Of a DNA stretch of 64,000 nucleotides, positions 1 to 11,691 are shown piece by piece. The position numbers and the translations under genes are program-made. The DNA is from Angiostrongylus vasorum. Its lineage: Eukaryota > Nematoda > Chromadorea > Rhabditida > Metastrongylidae. Under the pieces are notes generated by a model. That model saw only the letters and a program-made list of their open reading frames with translations, was not told the origin of the DNA and ran no database searches. Position 1 is the first letter of the stretch; each line of letters starts with the position of its first letter. The stretch is from the NCBI GenBank assembly GCA_018806985.1, contig JADANN010000364.1, positions 3,155,001 to 3,219,000 of the forward strand. Reading direction: 5' to 3'.

Positions 1-1267
1 ACGAATCGAATGTGAGAAGTGATGGGATCCGCACACTAGACGTGAAGACGGTTCTTATAGAAAAAGTATTTATTCGTTGATTTGTTTGTGACACTTGTAA
101 GGTTACATAATTATTTTTTTTCCAAAATGTGTCAATCTTGAATCTATTTCACATTAACATTTCACCATAATTTTCAAAAAATTCGAAGTCTGGTGGAACT
201 TCCTTCTAAAAAGATCAGAATTTCATCACTCAGTAGAATAAGAAGAGCCGGCAGTTGGCAAGGATCTGTAGCCTTTGAAAGTCTTTTTTTTTCAACCACA
301 ATAATGCTGAGATATTTGCAAAACTCTGGACCGCAAGTGTCTGCAGTGGGGAACGAACGCGCTGTTGTCCTTTCCGGGGAGTAACGCGCTCACCACCACA
401 CCGTGCGGGTCCTTCGTTTCGCCTGTCTCTCATCTTTTTTTTCGGTTGATAAAGATACCTGTTTAAAAATTGTGCTTAATGGACAGAATTATTTCTAAGG
501 ACTTACGATTTTAAATCCGTCTATATCCTTAGGCCGACTTTCAGTTAACCTTGAAATTGTTCAAAAAAAATCAACATTTTCTTCTTGAGCATACACGAGA
601 TTTCCAGTAACAAGATTTATTCAACATTTGCTGACGCTTCGGTGCTTTCGGTTTCTTCAGAGCCTGGAAAAAGTCGAATGGACACCCAAACAGTTTCATA
701 ATCTAAGCAAAATTAGCTCAATAGAGAAATTTCATATTGCAAAGAGCTTCTTTTAAACACCCACAGTTTTGTTCTTAGTAGATCCCTTAGTTATTTGGTG
801 CAGACCAGCCGCGGAGAGTCTTGCATGGAGGGGAAATGTGGCTGAATCAGGTCAAAAATCAACCTGTGGTACGGCACGAGGTTCATATCATTTGTTCTGC
901 CTCTTTCCATATGAGCTAACATTGAGTTGCATCCTCCGTTATGTGCTAACTGTAATAGAAAGCACTGTAATCTACGGGTATTTGCCAACAAGGTGTACGT
1001 TTCCTTAGTCTACCATGGCGAAATTTTAATTCTGAGGCCCGGGCTATTTTTTTTTCATCGTGTAACAGATGCCTCTTTGGTGCCGACAGTTATTGTTACT
1101 AATAAGACTTCTTTATTATGTCGGCACTTTTTTTTGTTTTTACATAAAAAGTAGGGTAGAAAAAACCACACTTACCATTAAAGCGATGGTCCAAAAATCT
1201 CTCGTATAAGTGTGTGAAGTCATTAAGTTCACAACTGCTGAAAAAAAAAGAGGAGGACGAACTTTAG
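1..1267. other. Intron of the Eph receptor gene with repeat fragments
   Basis: No coding exon seen. The first 37 bases match the tail of the dispersed repeat at 12905-13225. A copy of the ~300 bp repeat family lies at about 296-430 in reverse, and a reversed Penelope-like 3' end at about 533-680. The first visible exon starts at 1268 after a TTTAG acceptor. Confidence 0.5.
533..680 (-). mobile_element. Penelope-like element 3' end, solitary
   Basis: Reverse copy of a 3'-terminal segment that recurs many times here: GCTGACG(T/C)TTCGG...TTCAGAGCC, preceded on the + strand by CCGACTTTCAGTTAACCT. In forward sense the better copies encode the peptide GSEEGETAETSA just before a stop. Assigned to Penelope-like elements because one copy lies at the 3' end of a recognisable element (48040-50450). 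Confidence 0.5.
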
Positions 1268-4200
1268 GAGATATGGTACGAGTGGGAATGTTCACGCGGT
1301 GATTGTTCTATGGTTGTTGCAATACCTGCGGATAAAAAACTGATGTCAAGAACGGTTCGGCTAATGGGTCTGAAACCTGACACGGAGTACTCGTTCAACA
1401 TTTTTGCGAAAAATAGCGTGAGTATAGTTCAAAAATTTTGTACCATCACGGTAACTTAAGGGAAGTTTAGTATCTCCATTTCTTAAGGTATCTAAGTACA
1501 CCGAGACACCAGCATATCGGGTAATCGATGTACGAACTCCACCTCTGACTCGATATGTCGTGAGTGGTCTACGTGTAGAAAGCGAGCAAAGAGACGGTGT
1601 AACTCTTGCCTGGGTCTCACCTTCTGTTTCGCAACGGATGAAATATGAAGTTGGTGGAACTGCAGTGGTGTCATTTACTTTGTGGATCATTCTGTTTACG
1701 CAAGAATTTGGTTTAGATTGAGATCAAGCCGAAGGCGGGTAAAAGTGTCGTCGCGGTGACGGAGAACAATTATCACACATCATTAAACATGAATCCTAGT
1801 GTTCCATATCGCTTTAGGGTTGGTCAACTACTTACAATTATGTGTTTGTCGAGTACCGAATCGTTAAATTTGAACACTGAATATTCCTAGTTGAAAGTTC
1901 GTATGCCGTTAGTTGATATTTCCGAATATTGTTCAGGTGCGAGTCTACGTGAATGGCTGGGGTGAGTGGAGCGATCCGCTATGGTATCAGCTCGGACGTG
2001 GAATTGTAAGAGTTAATTTTGGTCATTCGTGAACTGTTTACATTGGAAAACATGTAAAAATTGGGGATGAGATATTGGAAGAGGAGGAATGACAACATAA
2101 TCATGCTAAGATATTTGCAAAACTTTTTGGCCCAGGCCAGATTCAAAACCCTTAATGTTGCAATGGGTAACAGGTGAGTTCGCGGAAGGGTAGTTGCGGG
2201 TTCGAATCTGGCTTGGGGTCTAAGTTTTGCAAATATCTCAGCATCTTTATGGTTGTATTTCACATAATCTCCTGCTATGAGAAATTAGTAGACAGTAGAT
2301 AAAAAAGACACGAATGACACAAACACAAGCACGGAATTACAAGACTGCTTTTCGGTCGAGAACGTGGTAACCACTGCCTTTCCTTTATATGCAGTGGCTG
2401 TTTTTTTTGTTTAGTAAATAGTTTTTTGCTTCTTAAGGTGATTTAATGCTACAGAGTGCTATCACTACAGGTTCAAGAACACCACGGTCCGGGAGCGGTA
2501 CCATTTGGTGCACTCCCTGGGTGGGTAGTACTGATGACAATGGTGTTGTTCGTACTCGTTCTCGCATTTCTGTTTATATTATGTCGGCGTAAAACACACA
2601 ATCGGAAACAGATGAGTGATCTGGATGTGCTCGACACCTACAAACAAGGTAGGTTCTTCTTTGAATTTTGAACGATACTCCTTCACAACACGATTGAGCA
2701 ACTTGTGTAGTCACTATCGAAAGTCTCGCTGCTTGTTGATTTGGTTCAGCGGTGTAATTTGTACATCCTATGATTACCGTCAACTGAATGAGGCTCACAG
2801 TTAGGTGAATCTTGCCATATAGTCCTTAGAAAAAGTCATTTGCGACGCTTGTTTGATACTAATGCAGAGTCCTGTTTAAAGTTCCAGAAAACTGGATATG
2901 TTTCTCAGCTTGCACCATCTGCTTTTGTATCGTGTTGACCTGTGCTCCTTCTTTTACAGACACGATGACACCAGATTACATTTCCGGTAACCGGCAATTC
3001 ACCGATGCGTTTCGTCCCGTAAAACGTAAGTAAAAGCTTAGTGCTACGTGACATCTCAGTACTCTCCCATCGGCCGTTATTGCATTGCTTGGAATGGCTA
3101 GCATGTCAGAATGTCACCGAATTTCTCTTTCGCACGTATCCGCAGTACTTCTTTAAGGAGTTTTTTTTTCAGTAAACGCACCCCTCATACCATCTTACGG
3201 AGGAAGTTCCTCATCTCAACCGCCACCGTACTACGGAAGTGGAGGAGCGCCATCCGCATTTAAGCCGTATGTTGATCCGACAACGTACGAGGATCCAAAC
3301 CAGGTGTGTTTTTTAAAGCCTTATTTTGTGAAATAGCCTTCTTGTTGTCTTTTCAGTCCTTCATTTCTACTTTGGTTTTTTTTCCTTTGCATCTTTCATT
3401 TTCTTGCAATTTTATTTTTTTTCCTTTTATTTTTATTTTTTATATGACACATCTTCCACGGAGGTCCTTCACATAAAGGATCTCGAGCCGGTGGTTAGTC
3501 GCGAGGCAACGTGGCGCATCCTCAGGTGGCGGATAGGGGGTTAATCGTGGGCCAAAAAGCGAGCGTTTGGCACATACTTTCTGTATCTACGAGGCGTATT
3601 CATGCACACATGTGTGGGTGCATTCAACTTTATGCGGATTGTATTCTACGACGAGTCAATTCGGCCAAAAGCCTGCAATCAAGTGACAGGGAAGTATATG
3701 GGGAGGAGGTTGGGAGTCGCCTCCAACAAATAAGCTCCATGTCCACTCTGGGAGAGCCTGGCAAGCTACCCGTGAGCATACCCAGCTGTCACGTTCAGAG
3801 CCCAGCAAGCTAGCTATACGTGGGTATCAAAATACTAAACACAGAGAAAAGGGCCTCATTCCCCTGACAGCGAAAGAGCCTCCAATTCGGCAGCGTTGAG
3901 TAGGACGAGTACGGAGAGGCTGCTAAAATCTCAGGGTCAATGGAAGCTGTCTGGATCGCGAGGAATTTAAGCTGACGATCTGTACCTAAAATGCACGTTT
4001 GCATCCGTCTCCTCGATAGAAGACTTGGTAATGCAAGCGAGAACCATCCATTCAACTCCGTCTATGACACCGGAGAAGAATTGTTCCTCTGAAGATCCGA
4101 CAGTAGAGGAGTCGGCAGCGTCGGCGCTCTGATCAATACGAGATTGTCCATGAACATCGATTCATTCGAACAACTTACAACTCGAATCCGAGGTTTACTC

Positions 4201-7200
4201 TTAAAAAGATGTGGATTAATACCGGCTTTGACAATCTTCGTGGTTTACGCACCGATGTCAAACTATGACGAAGGTGAAGTCGAATCGTTCTATATGCACT
4301 TGGAGAAGTTCTACAGAGAAGGCCATACATTCTCTTCAAGGTCATCACTGGAGATTTTAACGCCAATATTGGACCAAGAATAACGTCTGAATAATGTCAC
4401 ATTGGGGACCCATGGATTAGAATGGAATGGACATGGTGAGCGGCTCTCTGAATTTATCATGGCGACCATGACCATCCATTGTAACTCGCCATTCCAAAAG
4501 CTCGATGTCGCCGTTGTCTCAAAATTCTACACGGGATCAGACCACCAAGTCCTTCACACAAGATTTCATTTCTCCTAGAAAGGGGAAAAATCCGCTAAAT
4601 TCAAAAGCGAAGACCTAAAACTACTATAAAATGGGACATATTCAACTCATTAGTCGGCTGTTGGGAAGAAGACGGTGTCGATAACATCGACGAGGGAATA
4701 CGATCGGTTCATTCAAAATCTTCACGTTGGTTCCATGAAAGCTGAGAGTTCGAAAGTCATCAAGAGACGTCTATACCCAGAAACTCTCGAGCTGATACGC
4801 CAGCGTGGAATCGGACGAGCTGCAGACAACCGCGAACTCACGTCCGAACTTGCAAAACAGTGCGGACAAACGCTAGAAGAAGATTTTAAAGAGAGAAAAT
4901 CAGCAGTAATGGTCGAAGTTGCAGAGACTGGGAAAAGCATTCTCAAAGCCCACCGAAGCTTCGCCAATTACATGACCAAGATGATTTGCACTCCGGCGCC
5001 AAGACGGAACAGTTACAGCGTCCAGAAAGGCAATGGAGAAAATCATTCACGAATATTACTCGGATCTCTTCGATAGCCACATCTACCTTCCGTCATATGA
5101 AATAAAGGAGGATGGATATCTTGTATTGTATTATCTTGATATCTTATATCATATTATCTTATTATCTTGATATTATGTATTGATATCTTGATATCTTGTA
5201 CCACCGGTTCTCCCTTCCGAAACCGGCATGACATTTCGCCGGTGAAACATCGAACGGCACCAGGTCTAGATAGGATAAGATCAGATCACCTGAAGAACCT
5301 TCTGCCAGTCCTCGTAAACACCCTGGCTCGGTTCTTCACACGTTATCTGTCTCAACACAAGGTCCCTACTCAGTGGAAGACCAGCAAGACCGTGTTATTG
5401 TTCAAGAACGGTGACCTACACGATTTCGGCAACCATCGCCCAATCTGCTTGCTGTCTGTCGTCTACATACTTTTTCACTCGAGTCGTCCTAAACAGGATT
5501 GACAGAACTCTCGACGAAGGACATGTGAGCAAGCAGGCTTTCGAAAAGGATTTAGTACGATAGACCACATCCACACGATAACAAGACTCATCGAAGTATA
5601 GCGAGAGTACAAAGCCCCCCTCTATCTCATTTTTATCGATTTAAAGACGACCACCTGAGATAGAAGGGAGTCATGGAAGTTGTTGATAGTCAGGGAGTTC
5701 CTACTCAGTACATAAAGATTCTTCGTGAGCTCTACAAAAAATCTCACAACCAATATGGTAATATTAACATCGACGTCAAAAGAGTGGTTAGGGCAAGGCG
5801 ATACTATCTCGCCAAAATTATTCACCGCCACAGCCACCCTCGAGAACGTTATGCGAACATTGGAGTAGGATAATATGTGAAAAAATCCATGGTCGGCAGT
5901 TGCACCATCTTCGCTTTGCTGATGAAATCGTCCTTATAGCACCATACATTAGCCAAGTGGAACGAATGCTTGCGACTTTCACAAAGCCTGTGGAAAGATT
6001 GGTCTTCGACTGAATCTCACAAAAACGATGTTGATGAGGAACGCATTGGTTTCGTGTTCCCCATTCACGCTCAACGGAACGAATTTCTTCGAATGCTCCA
6101 GTTATATCTATCTAGGTCGGGAAATCAATGTGATGAACGACTTAGCTCCAGAGCTGAGCAGAAGGAAACGAGCGTCTTGGGGAGCTTTCAAGATCATCAG
6201 GGATGTAGTGAAGAGGACAAGAGGACAAAGAACACCCGACTCCGTGCCCACCTTTTCAACTCAACGGTACTTCCTGCCCTAACATATGCGTCAGAAACTT
6301 GGTCGCTGCGTAAGCAGGATGAAAGATCACTCAGCGTTGTCGAATGCGCAGTCGAAAGGACAATGCTAGGTGTATCCCGTTTCACACAAGTATGGGATGG
6401 GATCCGAAGTTGCAACGATCAAAAAATCAAAGATGCCGTTCTGTGCGCCAAACAATCGAAGATAAGGTGGGCCGGACACGTAATGCATATGAATGATAAC
6501 CGATGGACAAGAGCCATTAGCGACTGGATTCCTCGTGATGTCAAACGCACTGTGGGAAGACCACTGACCCAATGGTCAGAGTTCTTCACGAAAAGCCTAG
6601 AAGAAAGTATGATGCTGAACGTGCCCCTAGAGCGAGCAGAACCCACTGGGCTACTCTTGCACGCGACTGGGAGAAAGGGAACATTTACTGGCTGCCGCTC
6701 GATTCTATCGACGATCAACGGGACTATTGGTGATGAAAATGATGGCACATCTTCACGTCTGCTGTCCGGATTCCAGTACTTCTCACATTCGATTCGTTTC
6801 CTCTCATCGTCTTCCAACTTTTACGTGTGGTTTCGGCAACTGCGTGAGGATTTTCGTTTCATCTTGAATGTAGCAGAATGCTGTTGGAGTCATTTCTCCC
6901 TAGAGTCCTGAAATAGCCGGGTTGGAGCGTTTCCCAGTTGGACTGCAGAGTAATTTTTTTCCCGGACAAATCTGGTACCAATTTGCCGACCCCGGAGTTA
7001 TGAGAAGCTTGGTTGGCCCCGAGCGGAATCAAACGCGCACCATGCTCATGAAGACCGGTATCATTATCACTGTGCTATCCACCATATTACCATTATTCTT
7101 GCCACTTTACGCTTTCCGTTTTTTATAGTCTTGTATAGAGGAATATAACAAATTTATTTGCCTAGTGCAAATAATTCTCGGTATGGTCTGTTCACTTTTC

Positions 7201-9646
7201 TTAGTAAAAAACGTTTTATTCATTTTTAATGTTATTCATTTATAGGAATATACTTATAAGACTAAAATATGCGTTCTTGGGAATGTTCAGTATAAGTAAA
7301 ACGTACAGTACCTGACACGTTAGATTTTTCAGTCTACAAAAACTTAGCCATAGGTGCGGTTTACTCTTTAACGAACTTCTATAACAAATAAGGCTTCTAC
7401 AGGCGTTGGTGGAATTCACGTTCGACATTGATCCTGCTGCTGTGTTTATCACAGAAGTGATTGGTGGTGGTGAATTCGGTGATGTCTGCAAGGGCGGTCT
7501 GAAGAGGAACATGATAGGCGGTGGTATCGCAAACAGTATATTTGATAATGAAGTAGGTTATAGAACCAGTTTCAGAGAACTTAATCACAATATAACTATT
7601 GTTTTAACAGGTGACATCCAAAAGCAACAATTTTTCATTTTACAGGTCGATGTTGTAGCGATCAAAACGCTAAAGCCTGGTAGCACCTCAAAAGCGAAGG
7701 CAGACTTCTTATTGGAAGCCTCAATTATGGGCCAGTTTGCTCACCAAAATGTAATTCGTTTGATCGGTGTTGTTACTCGATCGGAGCCAGTTATGATAGG
7801 TTAGGGCTTCTTCTTCAGTTAAGTCGTAGAAAGCCATGTAAGGTCGGCTTGTAAGACATGAGATAGAATGGCTTGTTATGATAAATTCTCCAACCAAGCA
7901 CTTGTGGTTGCTTTTTGAAAAGCCACTTCGTATTTTTTTTTATTTAGTTACGGAATTTATGTCAAATGGTTCGCTGGACTACTTGCTTCGCAGCAAAGAT
8001 GCTCGTGGGGAGGGAATTGGTTGGCCTCGGATCGTAGAAATGTTGAGAGGAATAGCAGCAGGCATGAAATATTTAACCGATAAAGGATACGTTCATCGCG
8101 ATCTCGCTGCCCGAAATGTATTGGTCGACTCGGAGCTGAACTGTAAAATAGCTGATTTTGGCCTTTCTCGTGGGGTTGATGGTTCTGCAGAGCAGGAGTA
8201 TACGACGAATGGTGGTAAAATTCCTGTACGTTGGACATCACCAGAAGCAATCACTCATCGTAAATTCACGGCAGCGTCAGACGTGTGGAGCTTTGGTGTT
8301 CTAGTTTGGGAAGCTTGCTCATTTGGTGAAAGACCGTATTGGGACTGGACAAATCAGAAGGTCATTAGTGAGGTCATGCTCGGATATCGTTTGCCAGCTC
8401 CAATGGACTGTCCTTTGGCACTACATCGGCTCATGCTGTGGTGTTGGCGACTAGACCGACACGAGCGGCCGACATTTGCGCAGGTTCTCGCCATTCTCGA
8501 GAAATATTCGAGAAATCCTGAGCTCATTCATGTGGATAGTTCTACTTTGATTGCTGGAAGGAATGGAAGTTCAGTGGCGAAGTGAATACTTATATACAGT
8601 TACTATTTTTTGACTTTCTAGAATAGGTTGGATTAACTATGCAAGAAAAACTCTTTACATTAATCTAAGATGATTTAGTGACAATTTTTTTTATTCCAGC
8701 GTCGGTAGTCACACAATCAGCCGACCAAACGTCTCATCTGGTGATTTTATAATTTCGAACGTACAAGTTTCATCATACCCGACATTGGACGAGTTTTTGC
8801 GGTCGCTAAATATGAGCCACTGTATGGAAAAGTTCAACAAGGAAGGAATTTACACCCTTGCAGAGCTAGCCCGGCGAAGTCATTTGGATATGTTAGCCAT
8901 TGGTGAGTTCAAATGTCTTATTACAATGATGCTGAGATATTTGCAAAACTCCGAACCACAGGTGAATGCGGTGGAGAACGAGACGCGGTATTACCCTTTG
9001 CGTGGGCTAACGCATTCACCACCACATAATGCGGGTCCTTTATGGTCTTATCACACTTTTTTCGGGTTATTTCATCTAGAGCTTTTCGTAATCACTTCTT
9101 TGACATTTCACAAATTCGACCAGATACCATCATATGGTAAAGGAGATTCCTTTAATTATTGTTTTTTCCTTCTATCAGAACACCGTAGAATATTTTGTTT
9201 CTTACCAAGCTTTTTTTACACAGCGAAATGTTCCTCCGGCGGCTAGAAATTTTGTTACTGATATTATATAAATATCAAAACAACCATAACGGTGTTGAGA
9301 TATTTGCAAAATTCCGGACATACCAGAAGCACACCTGGGGTCCGGAGTTTCGCTAATATCTTAGCATCGTTATGATTGTATTTCACACATTACCCTGCCG
9401 TAAAAAATTGTGGTAGGCAGCAAATAAAAAGTTAAAATTATCAAAACAATGTTACATATTTGCCTTATTGTTGTTATGTTGCTGTTTATACCAGGCTTGA
9501 TATCTGATGAGTTCCAACGAATCCGCAGTGCGTTGGCTCACTTACAAGAAACTCGTGCTATGGTCCGTGCTGTTGATACTACAACTCTACCAGTGCGATC
9601 GGCTACGATAAGGCCGGCTCGTTACGACGACGGATTCTTCGTCTAG
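1268..9646 (+). CDS. vab-1: Eph receptor tyrosine kinase (VAB-1 type), 5' end outside window
   Basis: Ephrin receptor, a single-pass membrane tyrosine kinase for contact-dependent guidance and epidermal morphogenesis in nematodes. Exons read by eye: 1268-1417, 1488-1649, 1717-1818, 1937-2005, 2471-2648, 2960-3025, 3173-3303, 7403-7552, 7646-7799, 7948-8581, 8700-8902, 9495-9646. They sum to 2151 bp, in frame throughout (716 residues plus stop). Order: end of first FN3 ([15 protein letters not shown]), second FN3, transmembrane helix, juxtamembrane [12 protein letters not shown], kinase, SAM domain, C-terminus DDGFFV. Kinase residues look intact: glycine loop [12 protein letters not shown] lysine at 7664-7666, HRDLAARN at 8094-8117, DFG at 8154-8162, KIPVRW. 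The ligand-binding and cysteine-rich exons must lie left of the window. The donor at 8581/8582 (GTGAAT) is weak but is the only one that keeps frame. Family assignment is very secure; orthology to vab-1 is inference. Confidence 0.93.
2090..2290. repeat. ~300 bp repeat family copy (TTTGCAAATATCTCAGCA family)
   Basis: Lies in the Eph receptor intron after exon 1937-2005. One end has GCTAAGATATTTGCAAAAC; the other has its inverted form GTTTTGCAAATATCTCAGCA. The middle carries CAATGGGTAACAGGTGAGT and GCGGGTTCGAATCTGG, a B-box-like sequence. The same ends recur at 296-430, 8912-9040, 9280-9440, 21008-21175, 25222-25620, 26671-27090, 27389-27470 and 52025-52745. Confidence 0.7.
2471..2648 (+). CDS. 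vab-1: Eph receptor transmembrane exon
   Basis: Part of the Eph receptor. The exon follows a TACAG acceptor and ends at an AAG/GTAGGT donor. It encodes a short extracellular stalk, about 22 hydrophobic residues rich in V, L, M and F (the membrane helix), then the stop-transfer CRRKTHNRK and the start of the juxtamembrane segment. It ends with one leftover base, which pairs with the next exon at 2960. Confidence 0.9.
3455..6735 (+). mobile_element. RTE-clade non-LTR retrotransposon, near full length, inactive
   Basis: This LINE sits in the same orientation inside the Eph receptor intron between the juxtamembrane and kinase exons. It has a 5' leader (3455-3950), an APE-type endonuclease with the block [15 protein letters not shown] (from about 4150), a linker helix region (about 4700-5080), a reverse transcriptase core (about 5210-5930) and the RTE C-terminal region with [18 protein letters not shown] (about 6450-6520). 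The frame is broken repeatedly by stops and shifts. The catalytic motif reads FADEIVL (5915-5935), with the second aspartate lost. Segments align with the copies at 33.2, 44.9, 46 and 56.2 kb. Dead copy; RTE assignment is from recognised conserved blocks. Confidence 0.9.
5115..5200 (+). repeat. AT-rich tandem expansion inside the RTE copy
   Basis: Imperfect repeats of TATCTTGATATCTTAT-like units interrupt the element. The RTE copy at 34.48 kb has no such insert: there GGATATGTTG runs straight into CACCACCGGTTTTC. The expansion probably grew from the local GGATATCTTGTA. Confidence 0.75.
6780..7055 (-). repeat. Dispersed repeat with shared SINE core (family B)
   Basis: Reverse copy of the element at 12905-13225, also found at 43225-43460. 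It shares two end blocks (ATTCGATTCGTTTCCTC and the Pol III-like CGCTCCAACCCGG block). Its middle, around 6960-7020 (GGACAAATCTGGTACCAATTT and CCGACCCCGGAG), also occurs in SINE family A. It lies directly after the RTE copy. Confidence 0.65.
7403..8581 (+). CDS. vab-1: Eph receptor kinase domain, three exons
   Basis: Exons 7403-7552, 7646-7799 and 7948-8581 encode nearly the whole tyrosine kinase domain. The first carries the glycine-rich loop, the second the VAIK lysine and the alpha-C glutamate (LLEASIM). The third holds the hinge, catalytic loop [11 protein letters not shown], activation-loop tyrosine in [13 protein letters not shown], the APE equivalent SPE, and the C-lobe to the RHERPTF motif. 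No residue needed for catalysis is missing, so this should be an active kinase. Confidence 0.93.
8700..9646 (+). CDS. vab-1: Eph receptor SAM domain and C-terminal tail
   Basis: Exons 8700-8902 and 9495-9646. The SAM domain begins around [13 protein letters not shown] and runs over the intron to [16 protein letters not shown]. The 592 bp intron carries two repeat copies. The tail ends in DGFFV and a TAG stop at 9644-9646. A hydrophobic-x-hydrophobic terminus is a class II PDZ-ligand form, as in other Eph receptors; that use is inferred. Confidence 0.85.
8912..9040 (-). repeat. ~300 bp repeat family copy
   Basis: In the intron splitting the SAM domain of the Eph receptor. It reads GATGCTGAGATATTTGCAAA at one end and GGGTCCTT at the other, in reverse relative to the copy at 26671. 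It starts only about 10 bases after the exon 8700-8902 donor. Confidence 0.65.
9280..9440. repeat. Palindromic short copy of the ~300 bp repeat family
   Basis: Two inverted ends, GAGATATTTGCAAAATTCCGG and its complement GTCCGGAGTTTCGCTAATATC, are separated by only some 25 bases. The copy therefore lost its middle and can fold on itself. It precedes the last Eph receptor exon by about 60 bases. Confidence 0.65.
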
Positions 9647-10480
9647 TTGTTTATCGTCATTCTAGTACTCATTTGTACAATATTTCCGAAGAGTCGTAAT
9701 TCCCGATGTGCAGGTATTAACTTGTTTTCTACTCTTTCTTCCCGTCGTGATGATCCCGGCTAATTTCTTCTCCCCTATGTCAGTTGATGGTATAGTGTCC
9801 CATGTGAGTAAGTTTGGCTTTAAAATTGAGTTTACCTTGAACCATTTTCCCATTACTTTATATCTCACATGTTCACTTCTCCACTCACCGCATTTCGAAA
9901 GTGTTTTCTCCTTTGTGTATAGCGAATTTCTGTCATTAGGTTGCTATCAGATGTCATGTTGTTACGGCTAATGTTTGCTAAGAAGTGTTCATTTCTAAAT
10001 TTACTGGTCGTTTTGTTTTTATTCCGATTAGGCAAGTCTTGCTTTTGTTCCAGATTGAATAGAAGATTTAGTGACCACGAAGATTTCCTTTTTTTTTCTA
10101 TCGAAATTAGTTTTGCTCAAGCCAAGTCAACATGCTAAATGGATTCTGCGTGCCTTGTGACTGTTTAGCGAAGCTTTCATCTAACCCGTTTTGCTCTGGA
10201 TGTAAATTAGGTTCTATCAAATTCATTTTTCAAACATATTTGGTTTAGCTCGAATTGATCGTCCCTCACTACAGTTCTGTGATAAGAAGCATGTCAAATC
10301 TGAGTGGATGTGATGCCCTGCGCGACCGTATTTCGACGCGGTTTTGAGAATTAGCTTGGCATCTCATCTACGCATCGTATTTCCGGCTATGCCGATCTTT
10401 TGTATTCTCCAGGAGCCCTTTGTTGGTATTGTTACAGATGCTTATATATTGTAAATACATTGTCGCTTATGATGGTCTTT
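9647..10480 (+). other. Probable 3' UTR of the Eph receptor gene
   Basis: AT-rich DNA without a convincing exon on either strand. Short open stretches around 9708-9971 and 9941-10138 are T-rich and low in complexity and look like chance. I see no repeat family in it. Confidence 0.35.
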
Positions 10481-10486
10481 AATAAA
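10481..10486 (+). promoter_or_regulatory. Candidate polyadenylation signal of the Eph receptor gene
   Basis: AATAAA about 835 bp after the stop at 9646 and the first convincing hexamer on this strand. It implies a long 3' UTR. I see no strong competing gene between the stop and this site. Confidence 0.35.
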
Positions 10487-10715
10487 TGTTTTCAATGGTC
10501 AAGTTTTTCTGTACCATTTTTTTAAGATATGGCGTATTTATCATTTTGTACATCAATGCACTCTAACAAGTGTGTGATCATAACACATTTCGAGGCAGCT
10601 CGCATTGGTTTCAATGCGTATGGTGGAAAGATCAGCTTTTCTTTGAATTGTTCGGTTTGTCCTAGAACATGCTTAGAAATAAATCATCAGAAAAGGAATA
10701 ACGAAGTTTGCATCA

Positions 10716-10838
10716 TTAATATTTTGGACGTAAAGCAGCACCAGTAAGCATTAGCGGAGCGTTGGAGAACACCATGGCGTCGTACCAGACGATATCTCGC
10801 TTGCACAATGGCATTGGTGTTCGAAATACGGACCTTGA
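10716..10838 (-). CDS. Possible C-terminal exon, unidentified
   Basis: On the minus strand, after CGTCAAG, an open frame reads through FRTPMPLCKRDIVWYDAM and NAPLMLTGAALRPKY to TAA at 10716-10718. The composition looks like protein rather than chance. I do not recognise it and see no neighbouring exon that fits. It could be an orphan exon, an alternative end of the minus-strand gene at 12243-29305, or a relic. Confidence 0.22.
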   Translation of the reverse strand, partial: SRSVFRTPMPLCKRDIVWYDAMVFSNAPLMLTGAALRPKY

Positions 10839-10929
10839 CGTATGAATAAGTGGAGAGAATGACTGGAATCTTGTAGATAAAGGTCTGTGTATTGCAAAGG
10901 ATTCCATTTTTACTAATAAGCTTCAATAT

Positions 10930-11005
10930 TTAGTGGGCGCCTTTAGCTCAGTTGTCGGAGGCGCCCCACACTACACATGAGACCTGTCCCCGCGCACCAG
11001 CCGAA
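10930..11005 (+). repeat. tRNA-like fragment, probably a SINE head or tRNA relic
   Basis: Reads GGGCGCCTTTAGCTCAGTTG, an A-box-like start, then AGGCGCCCC and an end in CGCGCACCAG. The B box (GAGACCTGTCC) is poor and the arms do not give a clean cloverleaf. I call it a relic, not a functional tRNA. Confidence 0.4.
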
Positions 11006-11690
11006 AAAAATATGTAGTAATAAGACAATGTGAAGGTTGCCGACAATTTATGATTTTGTGCTTTTCAAAACGTAGAAGTCCAAGTGAATTTGTAATTTGA
11101 GTGATTCTACCTACTTAATACTTTGTAGTTCAAATAACTAGTTTTTCATGAATAGTCATGTAGGCCTGAAGTTGGTTTTCCTCTTAATGGTATTTTATTG
11201 AACGATCAAGATGTTCTACTGCGAAATCTTGGAATGACCATTCCACGGTGTTCTGAAATCGCAACAAGCGGCCATAGGCCGTTGTTGTAGGTTTGGTGAC
11301 TCACACCAACTTGGTATCTTCTACAACTTCTGTCACAGCCCTATATTTGGTTCAGCCTCGAACATTTTCGAAAAAAAATATCAAACTACGCAGTTCTGTG
11401 AGTACCGAGTGTGAACCCGATACTATACATCTCTATCTCCTCTCATCATCAGGAGCATCCACTTTCTACGATGAAGTTGCAAGGTACTGATGCGAAAATC
11501 CGAACAAGTCGTAGGAATGAGAACCATCATCTTATATTATCCCTAACAGACTGTTATTTGGTAGAATCTGAAGTGTGACTTCTGAACACAATACTTCCAC
11601 AACATCCACCGTGGACAGTATATCGACTTCAAAATTTTCTAGTAAAGTTAGAGATTATCAATTGCTAATACTCGTTATCCTTCCCAACGG
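11006..11690. other. No feature recognised
   Basis: AT-rich stretch between repeats. I see no splice-flanked exon, repeat family member or RNA gene that I can support. Confidence 0.3.
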
Positions 11691-11691
11691 T

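Noticed and set aside
5970..6911. Longest open frame in the window, 313 codons on the + strand
   Set aside because: It is the C-terminal region of the RTE element read on into the following dispersed repeat, not a host gene.
10937..11000. tRNA gene starting GGGCGCCTTTAGCTC
   Set aside because: Poor B box and no consistent cloverleaf; treated as a relic.
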